Under the pieces are notes generated by a model, which was not told the DNA's origin, searched no databases, and saw only the letters and a list, made by a program, of their open reading frames with translations. Shown in pieces: positions 1 to 6,764 of a DNA stretch of 10,125 nt (the stretch's first letter is position 1; each line of letters begins with the position of its first letter). Made by a program: the position numbers and the translations under genes. The stretch is from contig JAISPY010000270.1 of assembly GCA_031274565.1 (NCBI GenBank), positions 1 to 10,125 on the forward strand, read 5' to 3'. The DNA comes from Treponema sp. (GTDB taxonomy: Bacteria; Spirochaetota; Spirochaetia; Treponematales; Breznakiellaceae).

Positions 1-459
1 TGTATAGACCTCCGTGTAGTACCGGTCCATCCCCACCTGGGAGACCACCCCCTGGGCAAAGTGGATGAGCTCTTCTTCTCGTTCCAGGTAGCTGTCCAGC
101 GTATCCGCGGTATTCCCCACGGTGCTTGTTTTTTCCACAGAAGCAGCCTGAATGTATTCGCCGTAGTATCTGAGTACCTGGTTAAAGGCATCTTCCCGCG
201 CCGCCTTCCGCGCGTCCGCGGCGTTTGAACAGGCGCGGGATACGCCGATGAAAAAAAGCTCCCTATCGCTCTTCGGCGTTACGTCAACCCATCCGGGCTT
301 CGCCCCCGCCGGTTTCGTCTCCGGTTGCGCGGGGACGGAACTGCCGCTCACGGCCCCGGCGCTTACGCACGAGGCGAAGGCGTATAGGATTACGGCCCCG
401 GTAAGTACATATAAAAACAACCGGAACCCTGAATGTTTTATATCATGCCATACAGTCAT
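1..459 (-). CDS. LPP20-like lipoprotein, 3' end outside the window
   Basis: This is a minus-strand frame of 153 codons, open to the left edge, so only the N-terminal part is visible. It starts at ATG 457-459 with a purine-rich AAAGGGGG site nine bases upstream. The N-terminus has a hydrophobic stretch at about residues 12-29 ending in FASC, a relaxed lipobox with the acylated Cys at 31, so the protein should be anchored to a membrane facing the periplasm. A Ser/Ala/Pro-rich linker (about 32-55) precedes PGWVDV and a segment reading LFFIGVSRACSNAADARKAA. That pattern (Trp, then an F-x-G-V strand, then an Ala-rich helix) is typical of LPP20-type lipoproteins. The molecular role of the family is poorly defined. 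It follows the 79-residue lipoprotein gene by 31 bases, suggesting co-transcription. Lipoprotein status is fairly sure; the LPP20 assignment is a motif judgement. Confidence 0.8.
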   Translation of the reverse strand, partial: MTVWHDIKHSGFRLFLYVLTGAVILYAFASCVSAGAVSGSSVPAQPETKPAGAKPGWVDVTPKSDRELFFIGVSRACSNAADARKAAREDAFNQVLRYYGEYIQAASVEKTSTVGNTADTLDSYLEREEELIHFAQGVVSQVGMDRYYTEVYT

Positions 460-490
460 AGCTGCATACCCCCTTTAAAAGCCAAGAAAC

Positions 491-730
491 CTACCAGTCG
501 ATGGTACGGCTTACATTCCCGCCGAAGCATTCCGCGGCAGCTTCCTTCCCGTAGTCATCGATCCCCTTGGCGACCCGGGCCTGGGCTATCCGCTCGTTGA
601 GCTGCTGCGCCGCCTGCGGGACTACCCGATCGGGCGCCGCCGGAGCGGAGGCGCAGGCTGCGAGGATAGCCGCCGCAGGCGTCATCGTAAGCACGGTCCC
701 TACGGCAGTTCTGCGAAATACCTTCTTCAT
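491..730 (-). CDS. small lipoprotein of unknown function
   Basis: The gene encodes 79 residues from ATG 728-730, with a good AAGGAG site seven bases upstream. The N-terminus is a textbook lipoprotein signal: MKKVFRR, a hydrophobic Ala/Thr/Val-rich core, then LAAC with the modified Cys at about residue 26. The mature part is only about 54 residues. It begins with an Ala/Pro tether and continues with a predicted helix rich in Gln, Ala and Arg (about 38-55), then a short tail containing one Cys and ending in Asp-Trp. I do not recognise the mature domain. The gene ends with TAG 31 bases before the LPP20-like lipoprotein gene, so the pair is probably one operon and the products may share a periplasmic complex. 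Signal peptide and ribosome site make it a convincing real gene; function is unknown. Confidence 0.75.
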   Translation of the reverse strand: MKKVFRRTAVGTVLTMTPAAAILAACASAPAAPDRVVPQAAQQLNERIAQARVAKGIDDYGKEAAAECFGGNVSRTIDW

Positions 731-1044
731 CTTGGAACTCCTTTCTTAGTTTATCCTCATCGCGGAGCGTACTATGAGCTGGTTTCTCACCGCGTTAGTG
801 GAAAAGAGGTTAAAAAACCGGTCCGAAAACGCCGGGCAGAGAACGGTAATTCCTAGTATTCTTATCGGGGTTTGCTGAGATAGGGGCAACTAAAGGTGTA
901 GTATGTAAAGCAACCATAAACTCCTCTATCCTTTCAGATGGCATGATACGACTGTCCGGCCTATTTTGATGTACAGTATATCCCATTCCGCTCTTAAAAT
1001 CTATTAAAAGCAAGGAATTTTTGATTTTTTGTATGATTTTTAAC
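731..1044. other. intergenic region without a convincing gene
   Basis: About 314 bases upstream of the small lipoprotein gene. The only minus-strand frame (810-1046, 78 codons) needs a TTG start, has no ribosome site and resembles no family I know. A minus-strand TATACT lies at 975-980 but has no good -35 at 16-18 bases, so I do not call a promoter. Regulatory sequence for the lipoprotein pair should lie here but is not identifiable by eye. Confidence 0.5.
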
Positions 1045-1085
1045 AATGCAGTTCACCGGTTACACGATTTGTGATGAACCGCATT
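1045..1085. repeat. inverted repeat, 11-base arms
   Basis: AATGCAGTTCA (1045-1055) pairs with TGAACCGCATT (1075-1085) with one A-C mismatch and a 19-base loop. It lies in AT-rich non-coding DNA between the ugd end and the lipoprotein operon. No T-run follows either arm closely, so it is not a clear intrinsic terminator. It could be a transcript-end structure for the ugd operon or a relic of a mobile element. Confidence 0.4.
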
Positions 1086-1174
1086 AATTTCTATATAAAC
1101 AGCACTATGTTCAATAATTTAGCATCAAAATAGCCGCGAGGGTCCACTGATAGGCGCTCTCGTTTTATACCTAA

Positions 1175-1211
1175 GGCAACGCTGATTAACTTGACGCTCA
1201 TCAGCGTTGCC
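1175..1211. repeat. stem-loop 1 of the palindromic element
   Basis: GGCAACGCTGAT (1175-1186) and ATCAGCGTTGCC (1200-1211) are perfect 12-base complementary arms around a 13-base loop. The left arm coincides with the left terminal repeat of the putative MITE. Confidence 0.85.
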
Positions 1212-1214
1212 CTA

Positions 1215-1254
1215 TGGTTTTTCTCGTTTTCCTGCGGAAAACTGCGAAAAACCA
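1215..1254. repeat. stem-loop 2 of the palindromic element
   Basis: The arms 1215-1232 (TGGTTTTTC, then TCG, then TTTTCC) and 1236-1254 (GGAAAA, then CTGC, then GAAAAACCA) pair along nearly all their length, with a small internal asymmetry and a TGC loop. It forms the central hairpin of the putative MITE. Confidence 0.8.
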
Positions 1255-1265
1255 CATTAAAGTAT

Positions 1266-1299
1266 GCACTGATTTATGCTCGATTGAATAAATCAGTGC
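1266..1299. repeat. stem-loop 3 of the palindromic element
   Basis: GCACTGATTTA (1266-1276) and TAAATCAGTGC (1289-1299) are perfect 11-base arms around a 12-base loop. The right arm lies within the right terminal repeat, mirroring stem-loop 1 at the other end. Confidence 0.85.
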
Positions 1300-1355
1300 T
1301 TCCCTAACCGGTGAAACCCCGCCAAACTAGTCCAGGCGTCCCCTGTCCCGCGCCA

Positions 1356-1374
1356 TTGGGAACTTACTTCCCAA
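1356..1374 (-). other. hairpin spanning the ugd stop codon
   Basis: TTGGGAA (1356-1362) and TTCCCAA (1368-1374) form a perfect 7-base stem with a 5-base loop that contains most of the ugd TAA. No T-run follows in the direction of transcription, so it is not a standard intrinsic terminator, but it could stabilise the mRNA end or be the base of a longer termination structure. Confidence 0.45.
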
Positions 1375-2695
1375 CCCCGTAATACCGCAGCCCCACAGCT
1401 TCCGCTTCTTCCCGCTGGTAAATATTCCGTAAATCAAAGAAGTACGGGAGACTCAACAGGCTTTTCACCCGGGTCAGATCCAAATTCCGCAGTTGATTCC
1501 ACTCGGTCAGCAGCACCAGGGCGCAGGCATCTTTCAGCGCGTCGTATTCATCCGCCGCAAAATACAGAGTTCCTTCCGGCTCTGCCAGGGCCGCAAGCCG
1601 CCAAGCCGCTTCCTTCATGGCCGCCGGGTCCCAGAGCCGCAGCCGCGCTCCCCGTTTCACCAAACCCTCCGCAATGGTTATGGCCGGGGATTCCCGCATA
1701 TCGTCCGTATTGGCCTTGAACGCCAGGCCCAGGATGGCAATGGTCTTGCCGGATAGGGAACCAAGACCGGCTTCGATTTTATCGACCATCCTAAGCTTCT
1801 GCCGCTCGTTACTGGCGATGACGGTTTCCACGATGCCCAAGGGTTCGCCGCAGGCCCTGCCGATGTTTGCCAAGGCTCGGGTGTCCTTAGGGAAACAGGA
1901 ACCGCCGTAACCCGGACCGGGGTGCAGGAATTTGGGACCGATCCGTCCGTCCCGGCCTAGGGCTTTGGCTACGTCCTGCACATTGGCGCCGGCCTTTTCG
2001 CAGAGGTTCGCAATCTCGTTAATAAAGGAGATCTTTACCGCCAAAAACGCATTGGCTGCGTATTTGATCATCTCCGCTGATTCAAGATTGGTTTCGATAA
2101 AGGGCGTCTCATTGAGGTACAGGGAACGGTACACATCCTTCATAATCTTCCGGGCGGTCTCACCGTCTGTTCCGATGACCACCCGATCCGGATGGGTAAA
2201 ATCATAGACCGCCGACCCTTCCCGCAGGAATTCAGGATTAGAAACCACGTCAAAGGGTATATCCCGGCCCCGCTGGTGTAGCTCTTCACTGATCCAGCGG
2301 ATAACCTTCTGGCCGGTACCGATGGGGACCGTACTCTTATCCACCACCACCGTATAGCCCTCCATGGCCTGTCCGATTTCCCGGGCCGCCGCTTCCACGT
2401 ACTGTAAATCCGCGCTGCCGTCTTCTGTAGGAGGGGTACCCACCGCGATAAATACAATCGGATGGACCTTAACCGCCGCCGCCATATCCGTGGTAAACCG
2501 CAGCCTGCCCGCTCGGACATTGCGCTCCACCACCGCATCCAGCCCAGGCTCAAAAATGGGGATCACCCCTTTTTCTAAGGAGCGGATCTTCTCCGCATCT
2601 TTATCCACACAGGTTACCCAGTTCCCAAAATCCGCAAGACACGCCCCGGAAACCGAACCGACATAGCCGGTCCCTATAACCGCAATATACGCCAT
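1364..2695 (-). CDS. ugd: UDP-glucose 6-dehydrogenase
   Basis: This 443-residue protein has the full architecture of the UDP-glucose/GDP-mannose dehydrogenase family. The enzyme oxidises UDP-glucose to UDP-glucuronate with two NAD+ in the cytoplasm, supplying precursor for surface polysaccharides. The N-terminal Rossmann domain opens with IGTGYVG (GxGxxG at 8-13). The central helix carries the conserved Lys of EMIKYAANAF (K211). The catalytic Cys267 lies in GPGYGGSCFPKD (260-271), with Asp271 also conserved. NPEFLREGSA (153-162) is another family block. The C-terminal domain has LGLAFKANTDDMRESPA (322-338), typical for the sugar-nucleotide site. The start at ATG 2693-2695 follows AGGA with six bases of spacing. 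It starts 17 bases after the outer-membrane protein gene ends, so the two are probably co-transcribed. A related UDP-sugar dehydrogenase is possible, but UDP-glucose is the best guess. Confidence 0.95.
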   Translation of the reverse strand: MAYIAVIGTGYVGSVSGACLADFGNWVTCVDKDAEKIRSLEKGVIPIFEPGLDAVVERNVRAGRLRFTTDMAAAVKVHPIVFIAVGTPPTEDGSADLQYVEAAAREIGQAMEGYTVVVDKSTVPIGTGQKVIRWISEELHQRGRDIPFDVVSNPEFLREGSAVYDFTHPDRVVIGTDGETARKIMKDVYRSLYLNETPFIETNLESAEMIKYAANAFLAVKISFINEIANLCEKAGANVQDVAKALGRDGRIGPKFLHPGPGYGGSCFPKDTRALANIGRACGEPLGIVETVIASNERQKLRMVDKIEAGLGSLSGKTIAILGLAFKANTDDMRESPAITIAEGLVKRGARLRLWDPAAMKEAAWRLAALAEPEGTLYFAADEYDALKDACALVLLTEWNQLRNLDLTRVKSLLSLPYFFDLRNIYQREEAEAVGLRYYGVGK

Positions 2696-2712
2696 GGTTT
2701 TCCTATTGCTCC

Positions 2713-4278
2713 CTAATAATGATGTCCGATACCAACAAAGATTTCCCGGTTCTCTCCTGTGGGGAGGCTTCCGGTTTTCACCAATTCAAGGATGTTCCAT
2801 CCTATACTCGCCCGTACATAGAAGCTCCGCATGAACTCCGGGAATACGATGAGTTCCAAGCCGCCGGTAAGCAGCACCGGCGGATCCGATACCAGGGCCG
2901 CGTCGATAAACGGGGATGCGTGTAGTTCAAAGTTAAACAACCGGAATTTCCGGTTGCCCAGCCATTGGGAGGGAGTAAACCGCAAGAGCCGAAAAGGAAA
3001 ATCCAGATTCAAGGAAACCATATAGTTCACATGCACGGATTTATCCAGAATGCCCCGAAGCGCGTCCCCGGCGTCGTGAGCATCATCAAACCAATGCCGG
3101 TACCGGAACCGGCCTGAAATGCCGAAAAAATCCCAGAGCGGTGTGTGGCTGGCCACGGACAGGGAAATCGTTTTGTCCCAGCTCTGGGTATGAAAATTAT
3201 AGGCATAGGCATTTTCAAGGGAGGCTTCCAGACCGCTGCGGTAATTGCCGAGCCAGTCGATCCGGCCAAACCCCAGGCTGTGGCTCAGGGTGAGGGTAGG
3301 CCCCTTCCTAAAGTATTCCAGCGCTGCATCGGGGTACTTAACCACCCCCGCCACCTTAGGGGTATAGGCCAATTCCCCAAAGGTATGGACCGCTATCCCG
3401 ATGGGGATTTTCCAGGAAGTATACAGTTCACTGGACATATACCAATCATCATAGTTCCCATACTCAGGCTTGTACTCATCATCATTTTCTTCGTGGAACA
3501 CCAGCGCCTCTTCAAACCCAAAAGTAACCGTGGTCCATTGATAGGGCAGTTGCATGGAAATGCCGGTGGTGTTCTTATAGTACAGGGATTCCTCAATGGG
3601 GTCCTCAAGGGTATATGAAAAATCATGGTCAAAATTGAAATTCCACGTATACCCAAAGGCATGGAATGGGGTATCTGAATCAATTTGAAAGACCGCGCGA
3701 TTTTTATCGTGCTCATCGTGTTGATACCCCAGATCGATCCGCAGGGCATTCATGGTGCCCAGAAAATTATAATCCCGGCCTTTGAGGGTAATATCAAAAC
3801 CGTTATTGGAATCGTATTGCGGACGGGGCAGGACGATGATATTCCAGGTATCGGTAACGCTTATCAGCAGATCCACCGGTACCACGCCCTGAGCATCCGG
3901 TGCTCCGGTGGCATAGTCAATGGTAACCGCGTCCAGCACCCGCTGATTGCGGAGGAGCTGGGTTTTATCTTTGATATAGCGCTCCAAGCCCGCCTCCCCT
4001 TGAATCACTTCCCCTTGCTCAAACTCACCGGCGTCAAGCAAAGCAAGGGGCCGGGTACGGCCGGTTATATCAAAGCGAATCGCTTGTATTATGTAGAATA
4101 TATCCGCCGGCGTTTCTCCTGCAGGCTGCGGACCCGTATCCTCCCCCGGGGGCCGTGCCGCAGCTTCCCGGTCCGTTCCCTGCTCAGGCGCCGTCGGTTC
4201 CTGCGAAGGATCCGGGGCTTCTTGGCCAAAAACCGGCATCCGAAACCACCAGAACAGGATACACAGCAATACCGGCAT
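2713..4278 (-). CDS. Omp85/BamA-like outer-membrane beta-barrel protein
   Basis: The frame gives 521 residues from ATG 4276-4278. The N-terminus is hydrophobic (MPVLLCILFWWFRMPVFGQ) and reads as a signal peptide, followed by a Pro/Glu/Gly-rich low-complexity linker (about 20-55). Residues about 60-150 resemble a single POTRA-like module: IQAIRFDITGRT, a helix ending YIKDKTQLLRNQRVL, then strand VPVDLLISVTDTWNI. The rest has alternating hydrophobic and polar strands rich in Tyr, Trp and Phe, and ends GIGHHY, like an outer-membrane barrel with an aromatic C-terminus. I infer an Omp85-superfamily protein acting in membrane-protein insertion or secretion; one POTRA-like module makes it unlike a canonical five-POTRA BamA. 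The start is uncertain: ATG 4278 lacks a good ribosome site and a charged n-region, and the frame stays open upstream. It sits between aroB and ugd, probably in one operon. Confidence 0.8.
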   Translation of the reverse strand: MPVLLCILFWWFRMPVFGQEAPDPSQEPTAPEQGTDREAAARPPGEDTGPQPAGETPADIFYIIQAIRFDITGRTRPLALLDAGEFEQGEVIQGEAGLERYIKDKTQLLRNQRVLDAVTIDYATGAPDAQGVVPVDLLISVTDTWNIIVLPRPQYDSNNGFDITLKGRDYNFLGTMNALRIDLGYQHDEHDKNRAVFQIDSDTPFHAFGYTWNFNFDHDFSYTLEDPIEESLYYKNTTGISMQLPYQWTTVTFGFEEALVFHEENDDEYKPEYGNYDDWYMSSELYTSWKIPIGIAVHTFGELAYTPKVAGVVKYPDAALEYFRKGPTLTLSHSLGFGRIDWLGNYRSGLEASLENAYAYNFHTQSWDKTISLSVASHTPLWDFFGISGRFRYRHWFDDAHDAGDALRGILDKSVHVNYMVSLNLDFPFRLLRFTPSQWLGNRKFRLFNFELHASPFIDAALVSDPPVLLTGGLELIVFPEFMRSFYVRASIGWNILELVKTGSLPTGENREIFVGIGHHY

Positions 4279-4368
4279 CTTAAAACCGGACCCCCCGCGA
4301 AACAGTCCGATCTTGCGCTCTTTTATAGCTACTACTTGAATAGATAACTCCCTTGCACCCGCACCCCC

Positions 4369-5499
4369 TCAGGGGAAAACTGAGAGCGGCGCGGTTCCCT
4401 GAATGATACGCTCCACCAGGCCTGGTTCTATGCGGTCTGCGGAAACCGCCTGAGCGCCCTGGGGGGCTGGCACAATAAACGTAAGTTTCCCGGACTTCTT
4501 TTTCTTATCCCCCCCCAAGACCCGCATGAAATCTCCGGCCATTCCCATCAAGGGATGGGGCGCCGCGGTTTCATACCCCCAGGACCTAAGCAGATCGATG
4601 ATTGCGGAGCCCCGCTCCCGAGGGGTGATGCCCAAGGCATAGCCCAACTCGCAGGCTCGAACCATACCCCAGGCAACCGCCTCGCCGTGGGATACCGCCC
4701 CCAGTCCCGCGGAGGATTCCAAGGCATGGGCAAAGGTATGACCCAGATTTAAAAGCGCCCGCTCCGTACCGGTTTCCTGGGGATCCGCTGCTACTATACG
4801 GCCTTTGATCAGGACCGAACGGGCGATACCCTCACGAATAACCTCCTGGTTTGCCAGACCCCCAGGGTTTAGGTACGGCGCGGGTCCCAGGGAGGCGAGC
4901 AGCCCCAATAAGGCGCCAGTGTCGTCCAGTACCGCAGTCTTGATGAGTTCCGCCATGCCGGACTTCCATTCGACCGCCGGCAGGCTCATAAGGCTCTCCA
5001 GGGTCATAACGATACATGGCGCAGGATAAAAGGTCCCTGCCACGTTTTTCATGCCGAACAAATCAAACCCGGTCTTCCCCCCCACTGCTGCATCCACCAT
5101 CCCTAAGAGGGTGGTGGATACCAGGCAGAGCCGGGACCCTCGCATATAAATCGAAGCGGCAAAGGCGGTCATATCGCTTACCACCCCGCCGCCTACGCCG
5201 ATAAAAAGCCCGTCCCGTCCCAGCCCCGCATCGTGGGCGGAGCGGAGGATAGCCTCAATCGAGGCCCAGCCCTTGGCGGTCTCCCCTGGAGGCAGCGTAC
5301 AAACCGGGACCGCCGCGCTGCCTTGGATCTGGCGGGCTATGTAGTGGGTGTTGGTATCACAGACCAGCAAAACCCGGCCCGCAACAGGCTCCCCTGGCCG
5401 CTCAAAGACCGCGCGGATCCTATCAAGCCCGGGAAATTCCTCCTGGATTCGAACGAGCGATTGGGTCTTGTCAAAGGTAAAGGCATATTCCCGATTCAT
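4369..5499 (-). CDS. aroB: 3-dehydroquinate synthase
   Basis: AroB converts DAHP to 3-dehydroquinate, the second step of the shikimate pathway, using NAD+ and a divalent metal in the cytoplasm. I chose ATG 5497-5499 because GAGG lies five bases upstream; this gives 376 residues. An in-frame ATG at 5527-5529 would add ten residues but has a weaker site. The NAD-binding segment is GVGGGVVSD (101-109), followed by YMRG, VSTTLLGMVDAAVGGKTG (127-144) and GMKNVAGTFYPAP (149-161). The three metal ligands are present: Glu184 in MAELIK, His254 in LNLGHTFAH and His271 in SHGEAVAWGM. The usual GDLAGF reads SDMTAF here, a mild deviation that keeps the Asp. Other sugar-phosphate cyclases share this fold, but the motif set and length fit AroB. 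It leads the aroB-omp-ugd set. Confidence 0.93.
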   Translation of the reverse strand: MNREYAFTFDKTQSLVRIQEEFPGLDRIRAVFERPGEPVAGRVLLVCDTNTHYIARQIQGSAAVPVCTLPPGETAKGWASIEAILRSAHDAGLGRDGLFIGVGGGVVSDMTAFAASIYMRGSRLCLVSTTLLGMVDAAVGGKTGFDLFGMKNVAGTFYPAPCIVMTLESLMSLPAVEWKSGMAELIKTAVLDDTGALLGLLASLGPAPYLNPGGLANQEVIREGIARSVLIKGRIVAADPQETGTERALLNLGHTFAHALESSAGLGAVSHGEAVAWGMVRACELGYALGITPRERGSAIIDLLRSWGYETAAPHPLMGMAGDFMRVLGGDKKKKSGKLTFIVPAPQGAQAVSADRIEPGLVERIIQGTAPLSVFP

Positions 5500-5628
5500 T
5501 TCTTCCTCTTTGGTAGCATGGCTCCTCATGGTTTATCCGTACCCAGGCAACAAAAGAGCGCTATGACGCACGGGAAAGCGCCGACCTCAGAAACATGCGC
5601 TGACGCCCTTTGGTTTATCTATACATAC

Positions 5629-5657
5629 AATATAGCACGTGAGGGGGCTAATAACAA
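5629..5657 (-). promoter_or_regulatory. probable sigma-70 promoter of aroB-omp-ugd
   Basis: On the minus strand, TTGTTA (5652-5657) and TATATT (5629-5634) are 17 bases apart, matching the -35 and -10 consensus at 4/6 and 5/6. Transcription would start about 120 bases upstream of the aroB ATG. The -10 overlaps a small dyad, CTATA...TATAG (5619-5635), which might bind a regulator. Eye-based call, not tested. Confidence 0.5.
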
Positions 5658-5769
5658 CCGCCGCGGTTTGAACCAGGCAGAGTACCATTTCCGCAGGCAT
5701 TTTTATTTTTCTCTATTTTTCTCTATATGCTCAACAGGCCGCAAAAGGTACGGGTTCTTCCCAAGGAAC

Positions 5770-5793
5770 GGCCTGCGTATCATACCGCAGGCC
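5770..5793 (-). terminator. possible terminator hairpin after the importer operon
   Basis: GGCCTGCG (5770-5777) and CGCAGGCC (5786-5793) are perfect 8-base GC-rich arms with an 8-base loop, lying 51 bases past the end of the small ORF. In the minus direction the stem is followed by GTTCCTTGGG, then a second small dyad (GTTC...GAAC), so there is no proper U-tract. The stem is clear; a termination role is plausible but not certain. Confidence 0.5.
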
Positions 5794-5844
5794 ATGCCCC
5801 CAGAGCGGGGAGGTACAATCGAAGGTTCCCGCCGCCCCTGTGGT

Positions 5845-5952
5845 TTAAGCGGCCCATCGCCCGGTGTTTATGATCCCACTGCGCAGCGAATCCTTTACCG
5901 CCGGATGAGGCGTCCCGGCGTCATTCAGCAAATCTAAAACTTCATTCCCCAT
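5845..5952 (-). CDS. small ORF overlapping the permease end, 35 aa
   Basis: This frame starts at ATG 5950-5952, inside the last codons of the permease gene in another frame, and ends with TAA at 5845-5847. AAAGGA lies ten bases upstream, a possible but distant ribosome site. The 35-residue product has no signal peptide, membrane segment or Cys. It begins with an amphipathic helix-like MGNEVLDLLNDAG and ends INTGRWAA. I do not recognise it. It could be a small operon protein, the N-terminal remnant of a fourth gene now lost, or chance. Overlapping starts are common in translationally coupled operons, which favours a real or once-real gene, but the evidence is thin. Confidence 0.35.
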   Translation of the reverse strand: MGNEVLDLLNDAGTPHPAVKDSLRSGIINTGRWAA

Positions 5953-6752
5953 TTTACGACCGTCCTTTCTTCTATGTATTTGAAAACCAAGCCCTCTACC
6001 AAAACGCCTATGATGATGACGGTGAGGAGGCCCGCGAATACCAGGTCTATGTCGAGCTGATTCTTCTTTTCGTAGATGAACCAGCCGAGCCCGCCTTTGC
6101 CGGAGCTTACGCCGAACACCAGTTCCGCCGCTATCAGCGTCCGCCACGAAAAGGCCCAGCCAACTTTCAGGCCGGTTAGTATCTGCGGAAAAGCTGCGGG
6201 TATCAGTATTTTGAAAACAAAGCGCAGGCCCCGCAGCCCGTAATTTTTCCCGACCATGCGTAACGTGTCGCTTACGCCCAAGAAGCCGGAGTGAACGTTA
6301 AGCGCGACCGGCCAGGTTACGGCGTGGACGATTACGAATATGATGCTCGGATAACCAAGCCCGAACCACAACAGGGCCAGGGGCAGCAGCGCGATTGCGG
6401 GAAGCGGGTTGAACATCGCGGTTAAGAGTTCCAGAAAGTCCGTGCCAAGCCGCGTCGTGATGGCGAACACGGTCAGGACGCCGGCGGCGGTAACGCCCAT
6501 GCAGTACGCGATTGCGATTACCCGAAGAGAGACCGCCGAGCGCTCCCATAATTCCCCGCTGCGGGCCACCTTGAAGAAGCCCGTCAGCACACTGCTCAAG
6601 GTCGGAAACATCAGCGCGTTGTTTAAGTTGCGCGCGTATAACTGCCAGACGGCCGCCAGTATCAGCAGAATAAACAGTTTCCGCAAGCCCTGAATCTTGT
6701 ATAGTTTTTCCGGCAGCGAAAGTTTGCGGATAGCAGTTGTGGCATTATGCAC
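5934..6752 (-). CDS. ABC transporter permease (nitrate/taurine/sulfonate type)
   Basis: This 272-residue inner-membrane protein forms the transport channel, presumably as a homodimer, with the ATPase encoded just upstream. The start is GTG 6750-6752, set by an excellent AAGGAGG six bases upstream; the preceding ATPase gene stops 12 bases earlier. Hydrophobic segments are visible at about 26-42, 75-98, 115-150 and 230-257, fitting the usual six-helix core. The cytoplasmic EAA loop that contacts the ATPase is recognisable at about 158-190, with GLRGLRFVFKILIPAAFPQI showing the spaced Gly and the LPAAFPQ-like core. Length and layout match the TauC/SsuC/NrtB group of binding-protein-dependent permeases. 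Sequence alone does not fix the substrate. The protein ends in a short basic cytoplasmic tail as usual. Confidence 0.92.
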   Translation of the reverse strand: MHNATTAIRKLSLPEKLYKIQGLRKLFILLILAAVWQLYARNLNNALMFPTLSSVLTGFFKVARSGELWERSAVSLRVIAIAYCMGVTAAGVLTVFAITTRLGTDFLELLTAMFNPLPAIALLPLALLWFGLGYPSIIFVIVHAVTWPVALNVHSGFLGVSDTLRMVGKNYGLRGLRFVFKILIPAAFPQILTGLKVGWAFSWRTLIAAELVFGVSSGKGGLGWFIYEKKNQLDIDLVFAGLLTVIIIGVLVEGLVFKYIEERTVVKWGMKF

Positions 6753-6764
6753 GGCGAACCTCCT

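Larger units (their letters stand above)
1171..1307. mobile_element. putative MITE, 129 bp, with CTAA target duplication
   Basis: The element body is 1175-1303, flanked on both sides by CTAA (1171-1174 and 1304-1307). Its ends are imperfect inverted repeats: GGCAACGCTGATTAA inward from the left and GGAAGCACTGATTTA inward from the right, 11 of 15 positions identical without gaps. It holds three consecutive hairpins and no coding capacity. Short length, terminal repeats, target duplication and absence of genes are the marks of a miniature inverted-repeat element. A four-base YTAR-type target and GG-starting ends are, from general knowledge, compatible with mobilisation by an IS5-type transposase; no such transposase is in the window, so that link is inference. 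An alternative is a REP-like palindromic intergenic repeat. Confidence 0.65.
1052..1315. repeat. 11-base perfect inverted repeat framing the MITE region
   Basis: TTCACCGGTTA (1052-1062) is the exact reverse complement of TAACCGGTGAA (1305-1315), the arms being 242 bases apart. The right arm overlaps the right-hand CTAA copy that flanks the 129-base palindromic element. Removing that element and one CTAA would bring the arms to about 109 bases apart. The arms could be ends of an older element into which the smaller one inserted, or a long stem at the end of the ugd transcript. Confidence 0.45.
5500..5844. other. intergenic region between importer operon and aroB
   Basis: About 345 bases with no gene I accept. 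It holds the probable aroB promoter (5629-5657), a tandem pair of the 10-base unit ATTTTTCTCT (5705-5724) and a stem-loop at 5770-5793 that may end the importer transcript. A long plus-strand frame crosses it but is mostly the antisense of aroB and shows no family features. Confidence 0.6.

Noticed and set aside
248..478. 76-codon plus-strand frame
   Set aside because: It is the antisense of the LPP20-like lipoprotein gene, whose lipobox and start signals are clear.
849..859. 11-base sequence ATTCCTAGTAT shared with 8608-8618
   Set aside because: An 11-base match is expected by chance in 10 kb, and the left copy has no matching -35.
810..1046. 78-codon minus-strand frame
   Set aside because: Needs a TTG start, has no Shine-Dalgarno and no recognisable sequence; treated as non-coding.
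5705..5724. Tandem ATTTTTCTCT as a U-tract of a terminator
   Set aside because: The T-rich strand is the plus strand, where no gene ends; in the transcribed minus direction it reads as A-rich.
5233..5937. 234-codon plus-strand frame
   Set aside because: Mostly antisense to aroB and then to non-coding DNA; no ribosome site, no recognisable domain, irregular composition.
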